Positions 6,663 through 8,922 of a stretch of DNA of 8,922 bases are shown piece after piece (the stretch's first letter is position 1; the number at the start of each line of letters is the position of its first letter). The DNA is taken from positions 1 through 8,922 of the forward strand of contig PLYG01000479.1 in NCBI GenBank assembly GCA_003153335.1. The letters run 5' to 3'. Source of the DNA: Betaproteobacteria bacterium (lineage in GTDB: Bacteria; Pseudomonadota; Gammaproteobacteria; Burkholderiales; Casimicrobiaceae). Below the pieces are notes generated by a model. It saw only the letters and a list, made by a program, of their open reading frames with translations. It was not told the origin of the DNA and searched no databases. Position numbers and translations under genes: made by a program.

Positions 6663-8330
6663 TTAGACAGCGGCGTACACGACGGCAGCCGTCTCGAAGC
6701 GCTGGCCGCCCTTGCCGCCGTCGACCTTATCGAGTGGCACCAACAACCCGGCGCTCTCCAGCAGGGCGAGCGCCGCATCCAGTCGCGTCGTCGACATCGA
6801 ATTCTGCCAGGCGCGGAGGAGCGGCCGGCGCTCGAATTGGCGGTGAGCCGCGCTCGTCGTCTCACGCAGATGCGCGATCACGCGCCGAGCGTCGCGCTCG
6901 GTCTGGCTGGTACTGATCGGTCCTAGCAGCGCCTGCGCGATCGGCAGAACCACCGCGTCCACGATTGCCACGGCCCGCTTGACCGTGGCGGGCGAGATCT
7001 CAGGCGCGGGCTGGCCGTCGCCGCCGGCCGCCGCCGCGAGATGCAGCAGCGCCGCCAGCCTGCGCACGATATCCGGCAGCCCCGCCAGATAGTTTGACAA
7101 TGGCGGCAGGGCGTGGCCCGCGAGCGCGGCCCAGGCGGCGGCTGCGGTCGCCAGGGTGTTCGCCTGCGCCGGCAGACGCAGGGCGATGGCGTCGTCGCCC
7201 ATGGCGCGCACCCGGCACAGGAGAGCCACGAGAGCGGCACCGTCGCCGGCGATCGGCGGCGGCACCGCCGGCACGAACACGGTGCCCACGAAGGCAGCGG
7301 CACTGACCTCGTGCAGTGTCGTGCAATCCGGAGTGGTCAGCCCGCCAACCACGGATGCCGGGAGCGATTGCATGAGCGTCCGGCCGGCTGGGTCCACAAC
7401 CGGTACTTGATCACCGCGAGCGAGCGCACCGAGCAGCTTTTCGGTCGCGAGATCGTAGAAGCCGGCAACGCGAGCCATGGAAGGCATGCGCTGCTCGTCG
7501 ACGACCAGCAAGCCGGTGCCGCCGGCGGCGGCGGTCCGGATGGCGACGCCGGCACCGTCGAGAACGACGATGCGCGGACGCGCGCCGATTCTGTCGGGGA
7601 CGTCCACGGTCAGGGGCGGCGGGGAGGGCATACCGAGCATCGTGGTGGCATGAACGGCCTGCTCGTGCAGCCGCCTCCGCTGCTCGGCCGCACGGCGCAG
7701 TGCGGCAACCTGTTCAACATTCTTTTGATAGGCATCGAGTGCGTCGTTTTCGGCGGCATAGGCGGCGGCCAGGATCGGCGCGGGGACCAACGGCGAGCGG
7801 CGGTCCGGCGCCAGCGCGGCGACGCGCAACGACAAGCCGTCGCCCATCATGCCCTCAACGTCGTCGACGGGCTCGCACCGCAGGTTGGGACCGGCCACCG
7901 CGCCGATCGCCGCCAGAGTCATGAACGCTGTCGCTGGCAGCAGGTCAGAGCCGGCGAGCCCGGCGGCGTCGAGCGCGCCGAGCAGCGGGGTGGGCAGCAG
8001 TCGACGATCGAGAAGCACGCGCGGCAGTTTGAGCGGCGCCAGCAAACGCGTAGCCAGACTCCCCGGTTCGCTCGCCTTCGCGGCTCCGCTGTGGCTGGCT
8101 CTCTCGCCGGCCGCGCGGCGTGTGCGCTTTTTCGATTTGGCCTTGGCGTGCGACTGCTCGCGCGTGCCTTTGCCGTCGCGACTAGTGTCGGTGTCGCCGC
8201 CGGCCGCGGCCGCGGCCTCGCTCGAAGCCGCGCTCACAGTTTCCGCCGCGGGCGGCGCCTCGGTGCTCGCCGGCACCTGCTCCGTCGCGGCGGTGGTGGC
8301 AGTTGAATATTCGGATTGTTTGTCGGACAT
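6663..8330 (-). CDS. DUF3987 (primase/helicase-like) family protein with degenerate Walker A
   Basis: A 555-aa protein. Residues 1-60 are Ala/Thr/Ser/Glu-rich and likely disordered; 62-73 are basic (AKAKSKKRTRRA). From about residue 100 the layout resembles DUF3987 proteins, found in phage and satellite replication modules. LLDRRLLPTPLLGAL (106-120) precedes a hydrophobic helix and the P-loop position. There I read VAALAPDRRSPL (170-181) where relatives have a GPPGSGKSP-like loop: the Walker A Gly residues and Lys are gone. A charged, likely coiled-coil helix follows (195-228). Walker B is kept as GLLVVDE (273-279), as is the VVGGLTTPD segment (327-335, relatives GGIQPD). The C-terminal 130 residues, with YLAGLPDIVRRLAALLHLA and a winged-helix-like end, fit the family. 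Without the P-loop it probably does not hydrolyse ATP. The start is set by GGAGG before ATG 8330. It is convergent with the recombinase-like gene. Family assignment is by pattern memory only. Confidence 0.6.
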   Translation of the reverse strand: MSDKQSEYSTATTAATEQVPASTEAPPAAETVSAASSEAAAAAGGDTDTSRDGKGTREQSHAKAKSKKRTRRAAGERASHSGAAKASEPGSLATRLLAPLKLPRVLLDRRLLPTPLLGALDAAGLAGSDLLPATAFMTLAAIGAVAGPNLRCEPVDDVEGMMGDGLSLRVAALAPDRRSPLVPAPILAAAYAAENDALDAYQKNVEQVAALRRAAEQRRRLHEQAVHATTMLGMPSPPPLTVDVPDRIGARPRIVVLDGAGVAIRTAAAGGTGLLVVDEQRMPSMARVAGFYDLATEKLLGALARGDQVPVVDPAGRTLMQSLPASVVGGLTTPDCTTLHEVSAAAFVGTVFVPAVPPPIAGDGAALVALLCRVRAMGDDAIALRLPAQANTLATAAAAWAALAGHALPPLSNYLAGLPDIVRRLAALLHLAAAAGGDGQPAPEISPATVKRAVAIVDAVVLPIAQALLGPISTSQTERDARRVIAHLRETTSAAHRQFERRPLLRAWQNSMSTTRLDAALALLESAGLLVPLDKVDGGKGGQRFETAAVVYAAV

Positions 8331-8335
8331 GTTGT

Positions 8336-8340
8336 CCTCC
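8336..8340 (-). promoter_or_regulatory. Ribosome binding site deciding the start at 8330
   Basis: On the - strand GGAGG sits five bases before ATG 8330-8328. The upstream in-frame ATG at 8342 overlaps this SD and has none of its own, so MSDKQ is the likely N-terminus. Confidence 0.75.
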
Positions 8341-8424
8341 ATGTGTTGATGTGAAGAGGACCCGCTACCGTTTCAAAGACGTGACACTGATCATCATGGT
8401 TGAAAAGAGGTCGCTCGCGGCCGC

Positions 8425-8472
8425 TGACGTCACCGGCGGCGCGCAATCACGCCAACGCTGTTGACGGCGTCA
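8425..8472. promoter_or_regulatory. Two TGACG/CGTCA palindromes, possible operator pair
   Basis: TGACGTCA (8425-8432) and TGACG-G-CGTCA (8462-8472) share the same half-sites, with centres 38 bp apart. They lie 95-142 bp upstream of the start of the DUF3987-like gene. Two related dyads near a gene start suggest a binding site for a dimeric regulator. None is identified. Confidence 0.35.
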
Positions 8473-8499
8473 TGAAATCTGGAAAAAGTTCGGCGTGAT
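8446..8499. repeat. Inverted repeat flanking the second TGACG palindrome
   Basis: ATCACGCC (8446-8453) and GGCGTGAT (8492-8499) are perfect 8-bp inverted arms enclosing the palindrome at 8462-8472. They could be a looped operator or an RNA stem in a long leader transcript. Confidence 0.35.
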
Positions 8500-8546
8500 G
8501 ATGGCACCATTGCCCGGTGAAACATCAACAGGAATATTTGGCCGGT

Positions 8547-8572
8547 GGCGCCGGCGCGCGTGAACCGGCGCC
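8547..8572. repeat. Perfect 8-bp inverted repeat with 10-bp loop
   Basis: GGCGCCGG (8547-8554) and CCGGCGCC (8565-8572) form a strong GC hairpin with a 10-base loop. There is no T tract on either side, so it is not a standard terminator. Confidence 0.4.
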
Positions 8573-8686
8573 GCCGCACCCTATGACGAGGGTGGTGATT
8601 GCAGGTGTCACACAGCACTGCTACACAGAAAAACGTCGCAGCGAGAGCGCGTGTCGATTCAAGGGATTAGGCGGGCGATCAGGCTA

Positions 8687-8711
8687 GGTTAGAATCCTCC
8701 CGCCCCAGCCA
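8687..8711 (+). other. tRNA 3'-end remnant (tRNA-Gln-like), probable attachment site
   Basis: The sequence runs GGTTAGAATCC (8687-8697), TCC, then CGCCCCAGCCA (8701-8711). It has the layout of a tRNA T-loop, the 3' T-stem strand, seven acceptor bases, discriminator G and CCA. As remembered, alphaproteobacterial tRNA-Gln genes start TGGGGCG and end in the same CGCCCCAGCCA. The T-loop has A for the conserved C (TTAG for TTCG), and nothing upstream of 8687 folds as the rest of a tRNA. It is therefore only a fragment. Such 3' fragments mark the far end of elements integrated into tRNA genes; the orientation puts the element to the left. It could also be another tRNA species. Confidence 0.6.
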
Positions 8712-8851
8712 GCTGTCGCAGAATTCTCGCCGATCATTATCGCTGGCGCGTTCGTGTTGCCTTTGACGAGCGTCGGTATGATCGAGCAATCGATACCGCG
8801 CAGGCCAGTCAGGTTGCAAATTTGCGGTTCACCGAAGACCTCCGGCACCAG
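8712..8851 (-). pseudogene. GMC oxidoreductase 3' fragment (C-terminal domain remnant)
   Basis: One - strand frame opens after a TAA (8852-8854) and reads about 47 codons up to the tRNA remnant, then runs through it to TAG at 8684-8686. It contains GLRGIDCSIIPTL followed by VKGNTNAPAIMIGE (8726-8806). This is the C-terminal signature of glucose-methanol-choline oxidoreductases such as choline dehydrogenase, usually GLRVVDASVMPTLVSGNTNAP.IMIAE. The rest of the enzyme, including the N-terminal FAD-binding domain and the HPVGT region, is absent upstream. The extreme C-terminus diverges right where the tRNA remnant begins. It is a truncated, non-functional remnant and probably lies on the chromosomal side of the junction. 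Confidence 0.75.
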
Positions 8852-8854
8852 TTA

Positions 8855-8922
8855 GTTTATAGTGTATAAGGACAAGTCCAACCCGGACCGGACCAAACGG
8901 TGGAATCTCAAGGATTGAATCA
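8855..8922. other. Right edge, AT-rich start then no identifiable feature
   Basis: After the GMC fragment there is a short AT-rich run (8851-8869) and about 50 bp to the window end with no gene, repeat or RNA I can support. The upstream part of the GMC gene is not recognisable here in any frame. Confidence 0.3.

Larger units (their letters stand above)
8331..8683. other. Leader of the DUF3987-like gene with dense palindromes, no gene
   Basis: About 350 bp without a supportable gene. Short frames at 8234-8446 and 8430-8618 (-) have no recognisable content. The stretch holds four perfect inverted repeats, listed separately. It must contain the promoter of the - strand gene, but I cannot place -35/-10 boxes with confidence. 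Confidence 0.4.

Noticed and set aside
7113..8306. + strand frame of 397 codons opposite the DUF3987-like gene
   Set aside because: Arg/Gly-rich, low-complexity translation typical of antisense frames in GC-rich genes. The - strand frame has an SD, a terminator and family-like motifs.
8687..8711. A functional tRNA gene
   Set aside because: Only the 3' quarter is present. The 5' T-stem strand does not pair well, and no anticodon or D arm is found upstream.
1..8922. CRISPR array, rRNA genes, insertion sequence with transposase
   Set aside because: No regularly spaced repeats, no rRNA-like sequence and no transposase or terminal inverted repeats were found on reading both strands.

Overview
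The window is GC-rich DNA with alphaproteobacterial character. This judgement rests on high-GC codon use, a xanthine-dehydrogenase-family cluster of a style I associate with Bradyrhizobium/Rhodopseudomonas-like genomes, and a tRNA 3' remnant resembling alphaproteobacterial tRNA-Gln. It has two parts: a metabolic operon on the left, and on the right a small piece of what looks like an old integrated element.

Left part (354-4175, + strand): a tightly packed operon for a molybdenum hydroxylase of the xanthine dehydrogenase / 4-hydroxybenzoyl-CoA reductase / aldehyde oxidoreductase superfamily. An FAD subunit (354-1274) overlaps by 8 bp a gene fusing the two-[2Fe-2S] module to the first molybdopterin domain (1267-3144). 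Two bases after that stop, in another frame, comes the second molybdopterin domain (3147-4175), which carries the catalytic Glu. Together the three reading frames hold every module of a complete enzyme: Mo site, two Fe-S clusters and FAD. The Mo subunit is cut exactly at the boundary between its two Mo domains, with an SD-like GGAG overlapping the stop. This is either a translationally coupled split gene or a single-base frameshift. The substrate cannot be read from the sequence.

Middle (4176-4993): about 820 bp with no gene I can support. It includes an AT-rich stretch and small palindromes upstream of the next gene.

Right part (4994-8330): two convergent genes. The + strand gene (489 aa) has the layout of a phage-type tyrosine recombinase, but both catalytic Arg, the box-II His and the nucleophilic Tyr all appear to be missing. 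The - strand gene (555 aa) resembles DUF3987 primase/helicase-like proteins of phages and satellites, but its Walker A loop is degenerate. Both keep good ribosome binding sites and long intact frames. Between them lies a nested hairpin region with a clear rho-independent terminator for the - strand gene. An integrase plus a DUF3987 replication-type protein is a typical integrated-element pairing. Here both look catalytically dead, which suggests a fossil or a domesticated module.

Right edge (8331-8922): the leader of the DUF3987-like gene contains several perfect palindromes. A 25-nt remnant of a tRNA 3' end, including CCA and most like tRNA-Gln, sits at 8687-8711 and is a plausible attachment site of the element. 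It is directly followed by a 3' fragment of a GMC oxidoreductase gene on the - strand.
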